NCBI GenBank assembly: GCA_027596035.1
Contig: JADGJA010000093.1
Location: 1-43,971, forward strand
Direction: 5' to 3'
Source: Thoreauomyces humboldtii
Taxonomy: Eukaryota; Chytridiomycota; Chytridiomycetes; Spizellomycetales; Powellomycetaceae
Length of the DNA: 43,971 bases
The position numbers and the translations under genes were made by a program. This document shows positions 1 to 12,343 of this stretch, piece after piece. How positions within the stretch are numbered: position 1 is the stretch's first letter; each line of letters starts with the position of its first letter. Below the pieces are notes generated by a model. The model saw only the letters and a list, made by a program, of their open reading frames with translations. It was not told the origin of the DNA and did not search any database.

Positions 1-596
1 CGCCTTACCCGCATGAGCTTCCAGGGAGCATGCCACTGAGGTTTGGGGACCTTTCTCGGTTCTTTGATGCGGACCAAGGCCGAGGAAGCATCGTTCGGGT
101 AGCTCCTCGGTGGAAGGGAAGCTTGCTTTCGAAGCGCCAGAATCCCTTCTCCACTCTGTATCGTCTCCTTTCGTTGCATCTGATCCAGGAGTACCGTATC
201 CACCAGCTCCTGCACATTGACATCGGAGACGTCTCTTCCGGCTGCTGGTCGGAGGCCGGCTCCTGCTGTGAAGGAAGGTCGTGCTGACCCCGTGGTTTGT
301 GCTGCTTGCGCTAATACTGCCTTTGGGAGCTCCTTCACGTCGCTCCATTCGTCCAAAATCTTCGATGCGAGCTTCAGCCGCTGACTGCAGTACTCACGCG
401 TCAGTTGACCGCGAATCATGAACTGAGCGTTCAGTCCTGAAATGTTTTACCTTGGAGGATCTGGAGGAGCATCTACGCCGAAGTTGGCGAGGAACACTTC
501 ATGGGTTCGCTTCACCGACTGCTCTACTAGATTCTTCAGAAGTGGGAGTGCCACGGGGCTCGCATGTTCCGCTTTTAATATTGGGTCTGTTGTCAT
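1..596 (-). CDS. PRP46: PLRG1/Prp46-like spliceosomal WD40 protein, N-terminal part (runs off the left edge)
   Basis: PLRG1/Prp46 is a WD40 subunit of the Prp19 (NineTeen) complex, which activates the spliceosome in the nucleus. Only about 178 N-terminal residues lie here; the WD40 propeller would be off the left edge. Two family landmarks are visible: SVKRTHEVFLANFG near residue 27 (human PLRG1 has SLKRTHDMF) and, at the end, PKPQWHAPWKL, the conserved linker just before the first WD repeat. The first exon runs 596-477 and the second 422-9, both in phase 0, separated by a 54-base intron (GTAGAT...CTCAG). A donor GTAAGG at positions 8-3 leads into an intron cut by the window edge. I chose the ATG at 596 because the KRTH block follows after the usual short leader; an in-frame ATG at 686 is possible. 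It is divergent from the myosin I gene with 235 bases between start codons. Confidence 0.85.
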
Positions 597-831
597 GGTC
601 GCTGCAAGGGAGGGTCTTTGTTCGCAGTTCTTGGGACTCTTCGTCGCAAAGGGACTGATGCCGGTAATAATGAATGCGCAAGCCACTCGTCCTGACGGTC
701 GTTTGTGGGCGGTCGTTCATGACACTTCGTCGGCGTCCTTTGTCAAATCCCCTCAGAACATCTTCCCCTAACTAGCATAGCAGAGGCCACTACCCGGGAA
801 ACATCATAATTCGAGAATTGCCGAGGGCGAT
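597..831. promoter_or_regulatory. Divergent promoter region between PRP46 and myosin I
   Basis: The 235 bases between the two outward-facing start codons must hold both promoters and 5' leaders. I see no canonical TATA box or repeated motif. Its extent follows only from the chosen start codons. Confidence 0.4.
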
Positions 832-3800
832 ATGTCGTTCCAATGGACCTCGAAAAATCAGGCTCAGAATGTAAGTGTTAGGACTCACACAACTTACAGA
901 CAGAGCTGACCGAACATACATCTTAGGGCGTCGAGGACATGACGGTATTTAATCTCCTTTTTGAAGGAGGATGGGGCTTGAGATACTTGGCCCGAGACTC
1001 ATCTGGAATTCGGGTCACCTAGCTATTGTCGAAAGTCTCGGACGACCAGGTTTGGTAACCTTATCATCGACCATTTCGATGTTTGGCACTGAACGTTTCC
1101 GTCCTTCAGATCACCGACAACCTCAAGAAACGGTAATCCGCCAGACTCTGTGCTTCTGATTTGCTAGGGGTCCTTATATCTCTATGTTTCTTAGCATACA
1201 AGCTGACCTGATGTTCACGTATATCGGTAATGTGGACCGTCTAAGAAACTTCATTATCGCATTATACTGATTCCCAAAGACTTGCAGGTCCCACTCTCGT
1301 CGCCGGTATGTTCATGCCCGTCCTTCAGCTTGGTCAGGGTCATTGATCAACTGTGCTACAATCAGTCAATCCTTATAAGAAACTTGGATACTTCACGGAA
1401 AAGGAGATCGGTACGCGCAAAGCTTGGGATGTGGAGTTTGTGGGGATTGAGGGGAGCAAAGGGGTTTACCAATACGCTTGCTTCTCTAGAGATCTATCAT
1501 GGCTCGGTAGGAGGATGGCTTTCTCCTCGAGTTTCCGTAAAAGATATCTGAAATGTCCTGCAGGCGTCGTACGAACATCCACCGCATGTATATGCAGTAG
1601 CAGATAAGATGTAACGACACATTCTTTGCCTTTGATCCAAAGGATTTTCTTATTGACGAAGTCCTACTTTCAGGTTCCAGAGCATGATCACGGATGAGGA
1701 GAATCAGTGCGTTATTATCAGGTAATGTTGGTGGGAGGGGCTTTGCGAATGCGGGCGACTACTCAACTGTTCACTTTTTAGCGGAGAGAGTGGAGCAGGT
1801 GAAGCGATTTGCGGCATCAGCACTCGAACGGAAGCAACAATTGCTTACTCTTATCTTATGTGACCTAACGCAGGCAAAACTGAATCCGCAAAGCTTATCA
1901 TGTAGGATACTGGAAGTTTGGAAACTCTGACTCAAGATCGAAAGCTTATGCAACTCTTGCTTGCCAGGAACTACATCGCAGCTGTCTCGGGAAAGGGGGG
2001 TGCCAACAATAGCATTGTGGATGAAGTGAAGAGAATTATTCTGGGCTCCAATCCGCTTCTTGAGTCTTTTGGCAACGCTAAGACCCTTCGAAACAACAAT
2101 TCCAGTCGATTTGTGAGTCGGGGCCCATGGGGGAAATGAGTGAGCTAACGAAAGCGGGCCTGCTCACTTCGATTGCAGGGAAAATATTTTGAAATCAACT
2201 TCGGAAAGAGCGGTGCGCCAGGAGGCGGGAAGATTTCGAACTTCCTGCTGGAAAAAGTGAGCACCTTCGCAGATTCCGGGATGCTTTGTTGGAATCTGAC
2301 CACAGCCACTAGTCTCGTGTCGTCGGCCCAGGAGTTGGAGAACGAAACTTTCATATCGTAAGGGCAATCTAATCCAAGTTTGAGCACAAGTATTGCGCAC
2401 ATCTCACATCGATGACGACTCCCGCACAGTTCTATCAATTGACGAAGGGGGCCAGCGCGGCGGATAAGGAGCAGTTGGGAATGATGGATCCGAAATATTT
2501 CCATTACTTGAATGTCAGCAAAGAGTTCGACGCGGATGGCATCAATGACGTCGAGGAATATGCGGACATGAAGAACGCTATCGACGTGTGCCAAATTAGC
2601 GACGCCGACAAAACGTCCATTATGCAGATTGTTGCTGGGATCCTTCATCTCGGCAATGTAGCGTTCGTAGAGGAAGGAAATAACGCCAAGATTGCAGATC
2701 CCGCGACATTGGCATTCCCAGCTTATCTATTCGTAAGCGGAAGTAGAAGCGATCACGCGGAGATTGATACTTACGTGCAGAATTTAGGGAGTGTCTGAGC
2801 AAGAGCTAGAATTGAAACTCACTAGGTAGGTGGATTATCAGAGGAACAACATTTGCATTTATATTGACTCCTCCTAGCCGTGTGATGACGACAGGAGGCT
2901 TTGGAAAGCGAGGATCTTCGTATGAGGTGCCAATGAATGTCTTGCAGGCTCAAGGCACTCGTGATGCACTTTCAAAGGTGAATCCTTCCGCAAGCTTATC
3001 AAGAAACCTCGGACATTGATCAGCTTTGTTTTAGACCTTGTACAGTCGCTTGTTCGACTGGATCGTTCAGGTGTGATTTTTCTCCGATGAAGTAGTTTTG
3101 ATTATCAGCACTAACTTGCACGGTTTGACAGGCTGTCAACACTGCCATGGCAAATTTAGCTGCCGGGTTGCGCGAAACGGCTCACCTCTCGCTTGGCGTT
3201 CTGGACATTTTCGGCTTCGAAGTAAGATCCTTAAGGTCAATGCACCGTCTAATCCGCGTTGCTAATCAAATGCTTTAGATCTTTGAGGTACTTTATATTC
3301 TATCTAGTGGTGACCTCGCGAGGCATATTTGCTTCAGTACTGATTAACTTTTAGCGAAACGGCTTCGAGCAATTCTGCATCAACTATGTCAACGAACGTC
3401 TGCAGCAGATTTTCATCGAATTAACTTTGAAGTCGGAGCAGGTAGAGAACCAATCACCAGATTTGCCGTAAACTTGTGTGCTTACTGTGGGTGTATAGGA
3501 AGAGTATCAGCGTGAAGGAATCAAATGGACCCCAATTGACTACTTCAATAACAAGGTTGTCGTCGACTTGATCGAGAGCAAGGTGGCCATTACGAATTAC
3601 GCAGTGCCGTTTATGGAAGTGGCAGCTAAGCCCAAGTTTCTTCTAGCGGCCCCCCGGCATCATGGCAGTTCTTGACGATGTCTGCTCCACAATGCATGCT
3701 GTTGTCGAAGGCGCGGACACCACGTTCGTGCAGGTAATGGCTTACTGGCGTTGTCCTTCATCCCACCGGACACTCACAGATTTTTGCAATGAACTGCAGA

Positions 3801-6373
3801 AACTTGATTCGGCCTGCTCTCAGAACAAGGTAGTTGCTTTAAAGGGTGCGGGTCGTTCTTACGTCTACAGCACTGAAATAGTTTTCAGCATTACCAAGGT
3901 CATCAAACGCAGTTCATCATCCGTAAGTGCTAGACGCCCTGGTAATCTTAAAGCAAAGTTTAACTGTACGGATTTTTCTCCAGAGCACTACGCTGGCGCT
4001 GTCACATATAATTGCGATGGCTTTACTGAAGCGAACAAAGACACCTTGTTCAAGGATCTTGTATATCTCATGCAGTCCACAACGAAGTACGTCTCTTGTC
4101 GATGTTCGCGAAAGAGGCGGCAATTTGACCGCCCACACCGAATAGTCCCTTTATCCAGAACTTATTCTCGGAGGAGATCGACGAGTCCGATCGGAAGCGT
4201 CCAACAACTGTGTCGCATAAGATCAAGGTAAACACATCATAGCATGCCGTCACTTTGCCCTCCTTGAACTAAACGGGCTATTTTATAGGGCCAATCACAG
4301 GAGCTTGTGGAGACGTTGATGGCGAGTACACCTTCATATGTCAGGTATGAAGAATTGATTGAAGTTAATATGCGAATCAACTTTCAAATTCTGAGACTCC
4401 AGATGTATAAAGCCGAACGAAACGAAGAAGGCAAAGGACTGGGACGCAAAACGGTGAGCTCGTAGTTATTTTCTAGCACAGGGCGGCCCACTTGCTTATG
4501 CCTCTACCATTCAGAGTGGAACACCAAGTGCGATATCTTAACCTGAAAGAGAATATCCGTGTCCGCCGCGCCGGATACGCCTACCGAAACACATTCGACA
4601 AGTTTTTGCGAAGGTGATGAGCGGTGACCATCAAGACCATCTTAGCGCTAGCAACTGACTTCTACTTGAAAGATTTGCAATTCTTACGTCGGAAACCTTC
4701 CCAACTTGGAGCGGCCGGACCGAGGACGGCATCAAACACATCATGCAGTCGGTTCACATGGAGCCGTCAGAATGGCAGCTTGGCACCACCAAACTCTTCA
4801 TCAAGTCCCCAGAGTCGCTCTTTCTATTAGAGGAGCAGCGCGATCGCAAGTACCACCAGTACGCCAAGGTCATTCAACGCGCCTACAGACGGTGGAAGAG
4901 CCGAAAGTATTTCTTGGACTTGCGCAAGAAGGCAGCAGATGTCATGTACAACAAGAAGGAACGCAAGCGTTTCAGTGTAAACCGAGAATTCCTGGGTGAT
5001 TATGTCAACTACCTTGACAACGCCATCCTCAAGAGTCTTCTTGGTACGTTGTTGTGTTCAATTTTGTCGGAGGAGATCTATTTATCGAGTTGACATGCTC
5101 CACAGGGAAGCAGGAGAAGGTGGTCTTCGCCGACAAGGTAACCAAGTACGATCGAAAGTTCAAGCCTACGCAGCGCGAGTTCCTTCTCAGCGAGACGAGC
5201 CTCGTGTTCATCGGCGCGGAAAAGGAGAAAAGCGGTCCAAACAAGGGGCGTCTTGTCAAAGTCGTGAAACAAAAACTCGCGCTCGGCGATATTCAGTCCG
5301 TCTCTCTTTCCACGAAGGCGGATGACTTCATTGTACTTCATATTCCTACGACATTCGACCTTGTTCTGGAAAACATTTTCAAAACCGAGTTCATTACGGT
5401 GTTGAGGTAAGATCCAGCCCAGAGAGCAGCGCGTGATGGGTTCTGAAAATTTCTGTATTTCCGTTCAGCGAGAAGTATCTCAACGCGACAGGGCGCGCCT
5501 TAAACATAAATTTTACGGACAAGTAAGCTGCTCAATCCAGGTGGTCATGTTTTCGACGATGCCTCATGCCACTTGCGATTTGCAGCGTGAAGTACTCTGT
5601 GAAGAAAACCACCTGGCAGAGTGGTGGCTTGCACGATATTCGTTTCGTTACCGATGCCGCGTGCAAGGTGCCTCTCGTGCGAAACAACGGCAAGACTACA
5701 GAAATCCGCGTTGCCGAAGGTCTTCCCATGTCGTCTCGTCCAGGCGCCGCCAACTCCCAGACTGGCTTCGCCCGGCCCGTTGCCAGCTCGTCTACTCGCG
5801 GAAATGCTGCTGCTACGAGTGGTGGCTCTCGAATGCAGTACGGAGCCCCGGCCAGCAACCAAGGAGCAGCGGCCGCCGGAAGGTTCGGCACGCCCCAAGC
5901 AACGCCTTCACCATTTGCTGGCAAGAAACGACCGCCACCGCCACCGCCCAAGAAGCAAGGGCCTCAATGCAGAGCCTTATACGTAAGCAGTTCTTGGCGC
6001 TTCACTCTCTTTATGCGCTCTAACAATTGTTGTGTTACAGGATTATGAGGCTACAGAAGCAGGTAGGAAATCAAACACTGATCTCTTGTAACTGCTTACT
6101 CACGAACGCCTTTTTCACGTCCCAGATGAGCTTTCGTTTTCGGCAGGAGATGTTATTAATATTACAAACAAAGGTAACCGATGATCTGGCAGGCATCCGA
6201 TTGCGCCGCGATTCTGATACGGCTTGGCCTCCAGACGATGAAGGATGGTGGAAGGGCGAGTTCCGAGGAAAGGAAGGACTGTTTCCAGCAAATGTAAGCT
6301 ATCAAACATCCTGCGACTCTACGAGGAACTCGAATGGCTCACACTCCCCCCGCAGTACACGGAGCTTTGTTAG
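832..6373 (+). CDS. MYO1: Class I myosin, long-tailed amoeboid type (motor, IQ, TH1, Pro-rich, SH3)
   Basis: Actin-based motor that in fungi works at endocytic actin patches on the plasma membrane. About 25 exons splice cleanly into one protein. The motor has [17 protein letters not shown], an intact P-loop GESGAGKT (split by an intron after GESGAG), NNNSSRFGKY of switch I, LDIFGFEIF of switch II and [16 protein letters not shown]. The TEDS-site Ser follows basic residues in [10 protein letters not shown], as expected for a PAK/Ste20-regulated motor. One IQ motif follows ([16 protein letters not shown]), then a TH1 lipid-binding tail (about 5.1-5.7 kb), an Ala/Gly/Pro linker with [11 protein letters not shown], and a C-terminal SH3 (ALYDYEATEADE...GWWKGEF...PANYTEL). 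The start at 832 ([10 protein letters not shown], then an intron before GVEDMT) is the most plausible ATG; the first two exons are tiny and less certain. The stop comes directly after the SH3, with no acidic Arp2/3-binding tail. Confidence 0.93.
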
Positions 6374-6573
6374 AGCTTTTATAGAATTTACAGCTGTAGC
6401 CCGAAGGAGACAAGGATGACACGATTTTTCCAATGTTTCCGAGTCTGCATTTGCTGGGTTCGGACACTATTAGTCATGAGCAATAGTTTTGTCCGAAACA
6501 GGACAGGTTGCCGCAAGTTTCTCCCAACGCGGTTCGCCGTCACGACTTGATTGCACAGGTTGGGAAGCGCAAC

Positions 6574-9369
6574 ATGGCAGCCACGGAGACTCCGTATATG
6601 CAGGCGAAGCTGGTCAATACCAATCCTTTATCTCGAAAGTTGAATAAGACCCTGAGCATCGTAGGTAAAATACTAGGTTTCATAGCTGCAGCAACCTCCT
6701 AAGCAATAATCCACTCTGTAGTCTCTGGAAGATGGCCACACGCTTGAAGCTCTCGGGGCATTGTCTGAATACTACACAGAGAACACCCTGGCTGCACGAC
6801 GCTCTCTACGAGGGGACATCGAGCGCAGGGTGATGGCTACCAATGAACGCTTCCTAGACGCATTTGACGTTGTAGCCGGGGTGCGCTCCGAGTGCTTCTG
6901 ACTGCCGCCGCTCTGGGCAAAGGTTGATGATGGCGATTGTTCTTCAGCGTGTGAAAGCCATGGAGCAGGAGATGGAGCACATGAACACTTGCTGTCGTGA
7001 AATGGAGGAGAAGCTTGATGCGGCCACCAGCAACACCTCTCATCTCATTAAACGAACTCAGGAGTTGAAGACGCAAAGGTTGGAACGCTCTGGGTCGTGG
7101 ACTGGATGTCATCAAGGAGGAATGCTCAAAGTTTAATGGTCTGTCAGCAAGCAGTGCAGCGTTCGTCGCGCTGTGATCGACGTGTTTCTGGCTAGGTTCA
7201 CGTTATCCGACGCCGAAGTTGCCACACTGACTTCGCCAAGTCAGCATGTCGGGGTCGAATTCTTTGACGCCTTGCAACATCTGGAGCGAATAAGCAACGA
7301 CTGTAAAGCACTTCTGGTGACGGAGCACCAGGAAGCTGGGTACGGTTCTTCGAAGAAGGGTGAGCGATGCGCGGGCTTAATCTTAACGCTTCTATGTCGC
7401 AGTTTTGAGATCATGGAACGGATGGCCTCTTTCCAGGAAACGGCCTTCGATAAGCTCTTTCGGTGGGCTCAGACTGAGTGCAGGTCGCTCAACAGCGACG
7501 CCCCCGAAGTCACCGCTTCATTGCGCCATGCAATGCGTGCTCTAAAAGAGCGACCCGTCCTGTTTCAGTACGTGCCAGTCATGTAATGCGCTGTCGCTTT
7601 TGAGTCAACCCTCACGCAATGGTCTCAGGACATGCATAGACGAGGTTTCCAATATCCGTTGTTCCGCCATGGTACGGTCGTTCCTAGACGCCCTCACTAG
7701 AGGTGGTCCCGGAGGTTTCCCTCGACCTATTGAGCTTCATGCACCAGATCCGTTGCGATACGTGGGAGACATGCTTGCTTGGCTTCATCAAGCTGCCACA
7801 GAGGAAAAGGAGATTCTGGAGGCTATCTTCGACGTCAAAGCAATAGGTAGGTTGCCGTACGTGCAACGTGTGACGACAAACATGTCTTGAACTTTCCTTC
7901 GAAACTAGCGCAGAAACGCCGGCAAACTTCTACAGAGGATCTGGCACTAGAATCCCCGCTGGACGCTTTGGGAGGGTTGCATGTTGCCGACCGTGCTGCC
8001 ATAGCACGCGTCCTTGACAAGAACATGGAAGGAACCTGCCGACCCTTGAAGGTGCTCCTTCACGGTACCTTTCGATGTTTCGTCAGTTGAACGCAGGGCC
8101 TGACATTTTCTTGCAGGTCCGGATAGAGCAGGTGATAGCATCCCAAAGTGATCCCATTGTCGTGTACCGTCTGGCAAATCTGGTTCAGTTCTATGAGCGC
8201 ACATTGGCGGGGGTTGTGGGCGACGAGGCTCAGCTGGCGCTTACTACCAAAGAGTAAGTCAAGTCTGCAATGCTAGTTTGGCGAGCCCCCTGGAGTTGAC
8301 GCGTTCTTTGTTAGGATTACAGAAGCTGGATATAAGGGGTTTTTTGATACTTTAAACACGCAGGCGTCAGAAATGCTTGGCCTAGTACAGGTGAGCGCCT
8401 AACTATTAGGTGACATTGGACGAACGTTTGCTAATCCGGAGGCTAGACCCCTGGTGCAGACCTGCTGCCGCCCCCCGCTGTTCGTGAAACCGTGTTGCAC
8501 TTGGTAAGTGCTCACAGCTTTGTCGCGCTGCTTTATCGAAAGTCTTATCATCGTATCACTTGGCGAACAGCGCGAAATCATGGCTATCTACGACGAATCT
8601 CTCGTTGTTTCAGAGCGACGAGAGGAAGACTTTGCCCATATCTTGGTTGCGCTCTTGGAACCTCTGTCACAGATGTGCGTGCTAGGCGCAGCAAGTCTTC
8701 CCACTATCGAAAACGCTATATATACCATCAACTGCTTCCTCCATATTCAGGTAACATGTGTTGGCTTTCTCACGTTTCTATGGGGATGTTTGACCAGACG
8801 CTTCGTATGTACAGTCTGCCTTGAATCTGTACCCATTCACGGCGGGGCAAGTGGGAGCTATCGAATCCCAGATCGCCGCTCAGGTCGACGTGCTTGTAAA
8901 CGAAGAGGTATGTTTTTATCCCGTTTTGCACGAACATCTCAAGCTACGCATGCTAAAACGTGCTGCCCGCCCGTTAGTACACGGCCGCCATCCAGGAATC
9001 TGGTCTGCTGCCCCTAATAGAAGCCGACGCGACTGCCATCTCGGTCCAAGCGGTACAAGAGGCGATGACACGATTTGAAAAGTTCCTGTACGGTGCCTCG
9101 ATGGAGGTGTCGTCCTCGTTGTCGAGACTGAGTGGGCGCAAGCTCGCGTCGAAGATAACTCAACGAGCGTTCCGTTTGTTCGTTGACGCGTACCGGGACG
9201 TTTATCGCAAGGTCACTGTCGACGTAAGTGGGGATTTGGAACAAGTGGAGCAAGCCTCTGGTGAAGACGTGGTACTGACGCCGTTTTGCAGAGCACACTC
9301 CGCCTGCCCATCGCAGTCCGTACAGTTGAGGAAGTCGAGACTCTCTTGTCCCTGGAACACGACGACTAA
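6574..9369 (+). CDS. COG6: Conserved oligomeric Golgi complex subunit 6 (COG6)
   Basis: COG6 is a lobe B subunit of the COG tethering complex, which captures retrograde vesicles at the Golgi. The first exon has the family signature NPLSRKLNKTL near residue 15. It is followed after splicing by EALGALSEYYTENTLAARR, RGDIERRVMATNERFLDAF and the MEQEMEHMNTCCREMEEKL coiled coil, all matching the N-terminal COG6 domain in order. Later exons give the helical rod (DAFLSKF-like stretch at 7.2 kb, ALKERPVLFQY at 7.55 kb, EFLDALTRGGPGGFPRPIE-type segment at 7.7 kb). The protein ends ...EEVETLLSLEHDD at 9369. About ten short introns interrupt it. The in-frame ATG at 6574 fits best; the open frame extends upstream without another ATG. 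It lies 200 bases downstream of myosin I on the same strand and converges on the mitochondrial carrier with only 52 bases between stop codons. Confidence 0.9.
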
Positions 9370-9421
9370 TGGCCCACCAACCCGAGCTCTCTAAGAACTG
9401 GAAGTAAACCCATCCCACCAT

Positions 9422-10635
9422 TCAATGTCCAAGAATGATTTTCATTTTTTCGAACACGGCGAACTGCACAGTTATTGTGGGAACTAGCCATAGAATCCTT
9501 GCAACAGTCCCCTTCAGGAAGGCGCGGAAGCCATCCTGACGCCAGAGTCTGCCCACCACAACCAGAAAACCGCCTCGCGTGCTTTCAGCCGTCTGATATA
9601 TCACTTTGGGAACATCGAGCGGGTTCGTAAGGGCGGCGCCCACGGCCCCTGCGGTCGCTGAGCATCCCGCAACCGCCCACAATGACAACGAGGCCGGATC
9701 ATCTGGACCCGAAACCCAGTTCCTGAGCGCCTCGTAGAGAACAAAGTAAATGACGCTGTAAGGCAGATAGACGAAAATACCAAGCCAGAAGCCAATGTAG
9801 AAGCCGCCGATGCCTTCTCGTGCAAAGATACTTGCGACGAAAGCAAAAGCCGGTCCTGCTGGTCTTTCAGCAGCAGGATCCTCGTCGGCGGTATACAAGC
9901 AGATATCGTCTTCATCACCGTCATCAACTGAGCGCAGCAAGTCGTCCATGCTTGGATGTGCATTGAGCTTCGGGGGCGACCCTTTTGACGAGAGATTCGC
10001 CTGCTGACGACTCTTCACCACTTCCTTGAACACGAGAGTGGGATAAGATCGGCAAAAATTGTCGCAGAAGATAGGGAACCATACCATGGGACACCAAAAT
10101 ACGTTGCTGATAAGTTCGGCAAAGGCTCCCGCCAGCAGGTGCACCCACGCGCTGGTTGTTGGGTCCCCAATCGCCCCTAGATGCTGCTTCGTCCATTCGT
10201 AAGTGCAAAGGTACGTCACTGTCGCTGGTACTGCTAAGATTACAGCCGTCGGGAGACCTAAGCAGTCCCGAGGTGAATATATGCACGAATAGTGCACGCA
10301 GAGGGCCTGTTGAAAGCGCACCATTATACAGAGCCCGGAGGCCTTCCATTCTCACGATGCGACAAAGAGCTGCCCAAGCGGAAAGCCCTTGCAGTGCGGT
10401 GTTGGATGACGCTGCAGTTTGCACACGGACTTTGACCGTCTAAGTCAAGTTAACCCCTTTCCCAAAGCAGAGTTCCCGAGATGGCCAATCTACCTCCAAA
10501 GGATGCGTTGTGGCTCGGGCTACGACTAAGTGACGAGAGAAGGCATGAATATCTGCGCCAAGATAAGGCATGATGTGATGTTTTTTTACCTGCAGCCACA
10601 GCGCTGGCAACTATCAACGATCCCCAAGTGCTCAT
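9422..10635 (-). CDS. Mitochondrial carrier family protein (SLC25), substrate unknown
   Basis: Six-helix solute carrier of the inner mitochondrial membrane. Five exons (10635-10590, 10525-10494, 10439-10298, 10257-10085, 10024-9422) join in phase to 331 residues, close to the usual 300-330. All three signature repeats are present after splicing: HPLETVKVRVQ near residue 24, CPMEVVKSRQQ near residue 129 and NPLDVPKVIYQ in the third repeat. Each is a P-x-[D/E]-x-x-[K/R] motif, so the carrier looks intact. The second matrix loop holds an insertion with an acidic run (SVDDGDEDD...TADEDPAAE) before AFAFVASIFAREGIGGFYIGF. Two of the signature motifs are broken by introns, which hides them in a plain six-frame translation. 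I cannot assign the substrate: the contact-site residues do not match any subfamily I can recall with certainty. Confidence 0.88.
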
Positions 10636-11177
10636 CGCAGAAACGTTGGCGCGAAGTGTACGTACAGAGATCCGTCCCTGATGGGTTTCTCGCTAGTCTA
10701 TCAGGTACTGCCACGGCATAAGAGCAAAAAAGGAGCAACAAAAAATAGCAGTGCAATACCTATAACCAACTGCGTAAAACGCCCAGTGAGCGTCATAGAA
10801 CAGCTGGCCTCAAACGAGCACCTCAGTTGCTTTTGCGCCGAAGTCCGGTAAATGGAAATTGCCTGAGCCAAAAATCCATCGTAGATTTGTGGACCAGGTC
10901 CTTGACGCGGGTCGATCCCAGGACTTGCAGTGCATGTGGGAGTCGCTCTAAACTATCCCGCCACTGGCAAGCATTCTGATGGCCATTTCTGAACAAAATA
11001 CATCCGTACTTCCACTTTGGAGCTATTTTTGGACACTACTGTCCCGCAAGCCGCTTCCCATTTGCTTCTAAAACTCCGCTAAAAGAATTTTAAATGACGA
11101 ATTCTTGAGCTCAAGCAATCCCCTCTCTCGTTTGCCTGAAAGAAAACGCCGGGCTTCACCAGCAAGAGAAGCGCGAC
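10636..11177. other. Intergenic region between mitochondrial carrier and paxillin-like gene
   Basis: These 542 bases separate two outward-facing genes and presumably hold both promoters. They contain A-rich runs around 10725-10750. I found no open frame with protein-like composition, no RNA gene and no repeat. Confidence 0.4.
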
Positions 11178-12343
11178 ATGGATGAGCTTGGTAGGTGAGG
11201 AGCAAGGCCGCGACGCAACTTATTCGCCAACTCACTTGGTCTCCTTCAGACAAGCTTCTGGAAGACCTGCAGGACGGCGTTTCTGCATTCACGACTTCAC
11301 CTAGTAAATCCCTCATCGACGCCAAATCTCCAGACGTCCATCCATCCGGTGGTGGACATGACACGTTCTCTCCATACAGAGACGGCTTAGAAGGAGGCGA
11401 GACTGGCGATGGGGATAGTGAACTTCGGGATCTTGTCGCCAGTTCGATACCCTGCTTTTCGTGCGAAAAGGCAATCTCTGGCGCGTCAGTGGTGGCACTG
11501 GGAGATCGGTCTTTCCATCAGGACTGCTTCCGCTGCTGTAACGAGACCTGTCGAAGAAAGCTTGTCGGTCTGCCTTACTTCGAGATGTTTCCGGACGTGT
11601 ATTGCGAGGGATGCTATCATGACAAGTTCAGCAGTCGATGTGCGTATTGCGAGCAGCCGATCAAGGAGGTAGTCATTGAGCGCCGATCGCACGCTGCCGA
11701 GGCCTGGCTCTCATGTCTTGACCTTTCAGCGGTGCATATCGGCGCTGGGCAAATCGTTTCACCCCGAGCATTTCTTTTGCTGTCAGTGCGGCAAGACCTT
11801 CGGAGCGGACGAAAGTTTCATGGAATCTGACGGGATGGCTTACTGTCCGGAGGATTTCATGGCGTTGTTCGCATACGGCTGCTCTAAGTGTAAAAAGGCC
11901 CTCGTGGGCGACTACCTGACGGCGGCTGGCAAAAAGTTCCATCGCGAATGCTTTGGCTGCACGGTAAAGAAAACCACACGATACTTTCGCATACTCTGGA
12001 CGCGGCATTCTGACTCTCTTAAATCCGACAGCTATGCAAACGACCCCTCGCGACCGATGGCTACTTTGAGCACGAAGGGATGCCTTATTGCGAGCGAGAC
12101 TATCACGTCCTCACAGCCCCTCAATGCTCGACTTGCTCTGGCCCACTCATGGGAAGGGCTGTCCGAGTATGCGATAAGCGGTATCATCTGGAGTGTTTCC
12201 AGTGTTCTTTCTGCAAACTCCAGCTCGACATGCCTACCGCAGAACCAGGCTGGGGTGGGCAGGGAAAGGGCGGCAACTCGGGTTTCCGGACTCACGATCA
12301 AAACCCGTACTGCCAGCCTTGCTGGTTAAAGTTATATGCATAG
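11178..12343 (+). CDS. Paxillin-like scaffold: N-terminal LD motif and four LIM domains
   Basis: Four exons (11178-11190, 11250-11668, 11730-11963, 12032-12343) join in phase to a 325-residue protein. The first intron interrupts an LD motif at the very N-terminus, MDELDKLLEDLQ, which matches the LDxLLxxL consensus of paxillin (paxillin LD1 starts similarly). About 85 Ser/Gly/Asp-rich residues follow, then four LIM zinc domains in tandem. LIM1 starts CFSCEKAISG, LIM2 CAYCEQPIKE, LIM3 CSKCKKALVG and LIM4 CSTCSGPLMG, each with the expected C-x2-C...H-x2-C pattern (FHQDC, FHPEH, FHREC, YHLEC). LIM2 has His rather than Cys at its fourth position (FHPEHFFCCQC), as many LIM domains do. By family, such proteins link actin and Rho signalling at adhesion or septation sites. 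Animal paxillin also has four LIM domains, but more LD motifs. The last LIM carries a Gly-rich insertion (GWGGQGKGGNSG). Confidence 0.88.

Noticed and set aside
1772..1840. A degenerate P-loop GESGAGEA suggesting a dead myosin motor
   Set aside because: The GAA comes from reading into an intron. With the GTGAAG...ACGCAG intron removed the motif is [12 protein letters not shown], intact.
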